The position numbers and the translations under genes are program-made. From Aquisalimonas sp. (GTDB taxonomy: Bacteria; Pseudomonadota; Gammaproteobacteria; Nitrococcales; Aquisalimonadaceae): a stretch of 6,002 nucleotides of DNA. This document shows, piece after piece, positions 5,337 through 6,002 of the stretch (position 1 is the stretch's first letter; each line of letters begins with the position of its first letter). The DNA is taken from assembly GCA_007133445.1 (NCBI GenBank), contig SLMR01000386.1, positions 1 through 6,002 on the forward strand, written 5' to 3'. A model generated the notes under the pieces. It had not been told where the DNA came from, searched no databases, and saw only the letters and a list, made by a program, of their open reading frames with translations.

Positions 5337-6002
5337 TCAGAATGGCGATCCGGGAAGATCGACACCACGTCCGAGCACGCCCTCCAGGCTGGCACCGATG
5401 CGCAGCAGGTGCTCTTCCTGCCATGGCCCCGCCAGCAGCTGCAGCCCCACGGGCATGCCCGCGGCATCCACACCCACCGGCATGGTGAGCCCGCACAGCC
5501 CCATCAGGTTGCCAACCATGGTGTTCCGCAGCGCCAGTACATTGTGGCGTGCGTAATCGGCCGGATCAGCCACATCCCCCACCCGGGGTGGTGTCACGGC
5601 GACCGTGGGTGTCAGGAGGGCATCGACGGTGGCGAGCGTCTCGGCGGCATCCCGGGCCATGGCGTGAAGGTGCTGGCGGCGCTGGATGTAGGCCGTGGCC
5701 GTCAGTGTCTCTGCCGCGCGCACCCGCGCCGCGACGACGGGGTCCAGGGTCTGCAGGTGACCCGGGCTCTCCTGCTCCAGAAAGGCAGCCAGTTCCGGCG
5801 CGGCAAGCCCGCCCGCGGTGAAGATGTCGAACGCTTCCCGGGTGTGCGGCAACTCCAGGGGCACCAGAGCCACACCGGCGCGCTCCAGCGTCTTCACCGC
5901 CCCTTCCACGGCTTCGGCAACCCCCGGGCTGCAGTCATCCCAGAAGAACGCCTCCGGCACGCCGAGGCGGAGCGCGCGCGGGTCCTGCGGCGGCTCCCGG
6001 CC
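5337..6002 (-). CDS. Amidase-signature family enzyme, C-terminal part (partial)
   Basis: The last 221 residues of an amidase-signature hydrolase, a family that cleaves carboxamides and includes the GatA subunit. The frame stays open to the right edge, so the N-terminal half with the catalytic Ser-Ser-Lys triad is off-window; an in-frame GTG at 5960 is internal. The visible part has LRLGVPEAFFWDD, which starts the second half of the fold, a VDALLTPTVAVTPP strand (family: D-x-L-x-x-P-T), a short loop with ARHN in place of the usual Thr-Asn region, and the C-terminal core CGLTMPVG, GMPVGLQLLAG and an E-x-x-LL helix. It is probably a general amidase, or an allophanate- or aryl-amide-hydrolysing relative, rather than GatA, because no gatB or gatC is in view. 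It converges on the DUF2182 gene with a 32-bp gap and no visible terminator. Confidence 0.9.
   Translation of the reverse strand, partial: GREPPQDPRALRLGVPEAFFWDDCSPGVAEAVEGAVKTLERAGVALVPLELPHTREAFDIFTAGGLAAPELAAFLEQESPGHLQTLDPVVAARVRAAETLTATAYIQRRQHLHAMARDAAETLATVDALLTPTVAVTPPRVGDVADPADYARHNVLALRNTMVGNLMGLCGLTMPVGVDAAGMPVGLQLLAGPWQEEHLLRIGASLEGVLGRGVDLPGSPF

Overview
The window is about 6 kb of GC-rich, gene-dense bacterial chromosome with strong GGAGG-type ribosome binding sites. The gene content (a polar amino-acid ABC ATPase, tandem UspA, a NemR/AcuR-like TetR regulator, a DUF1326-DUF2182 pair, an amidase-signature enzyme) fits a Proteobacterium. A gammaproteobacterium, perhaps a halophilic or Ectothiorhodospira-like lineage, is my guess, but no marker gene here fixes the taxonomy. 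I see no rRNA, tRNA, CRISPR array, insertion sequence or phage gene.

Layout. The end of an amino-acid ABC transporter ATPase gene (1-260, +) converges on a tandem universal stress protein gene (317-1270, -). A 201-bp divergent promoter region (1271-1471) separates usp from a TetR-family regulator gene (1472-2050, +). The TetR promoter carries a near-palindromic TAGACC-N4-GGTCAA operator just downstream of its -10. Next come a small gene (2187-2528, +) whose product resembles only the first part of a PCMH-type FAD-binding domain, a perfect 12-bp hairpin, and a LuxR-type regulator gene (2619-3692, +) whose sensory half is an alpha/beta-hydrolase with an apparently complete Ser-Asp-His triad. 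A 173-bp gap follows. Then a translationally coupled pair, DUF1326 (3866-4522, +) and DUF2182 (4519-5304, +), encodes a cysteine-rich soluble protein and a polytopic membrane protein with Cys/His clusters. The right edge holds the C-terminal part of an amidase-signature enzyme (5337-6002, -), convergent with DUF2182.

How the genes may work together. The DUF1326-DUF2182 pair is the clearest functional unit. Shared Cys/His chemistry and a 4-bp ATGA overlap suggest one metal- or thiol-handling system, but its biochemistry is unknown to me. The TetR regulator looks autoregulated, keeps the cysteine that matches the redox-sensing Cys of NemR, and probably senses electrophiles or oxidants; no second copy of its operator was found here, so its other targets lie outside the window. 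The FAD-domain remnant and the hydrolase-LuxR gene are adjacent and co-directional, and may be a small sensory module or the relic of an oxidase locus with its regulator. The usp gene and the two edge genes look like ordinary flanking content.
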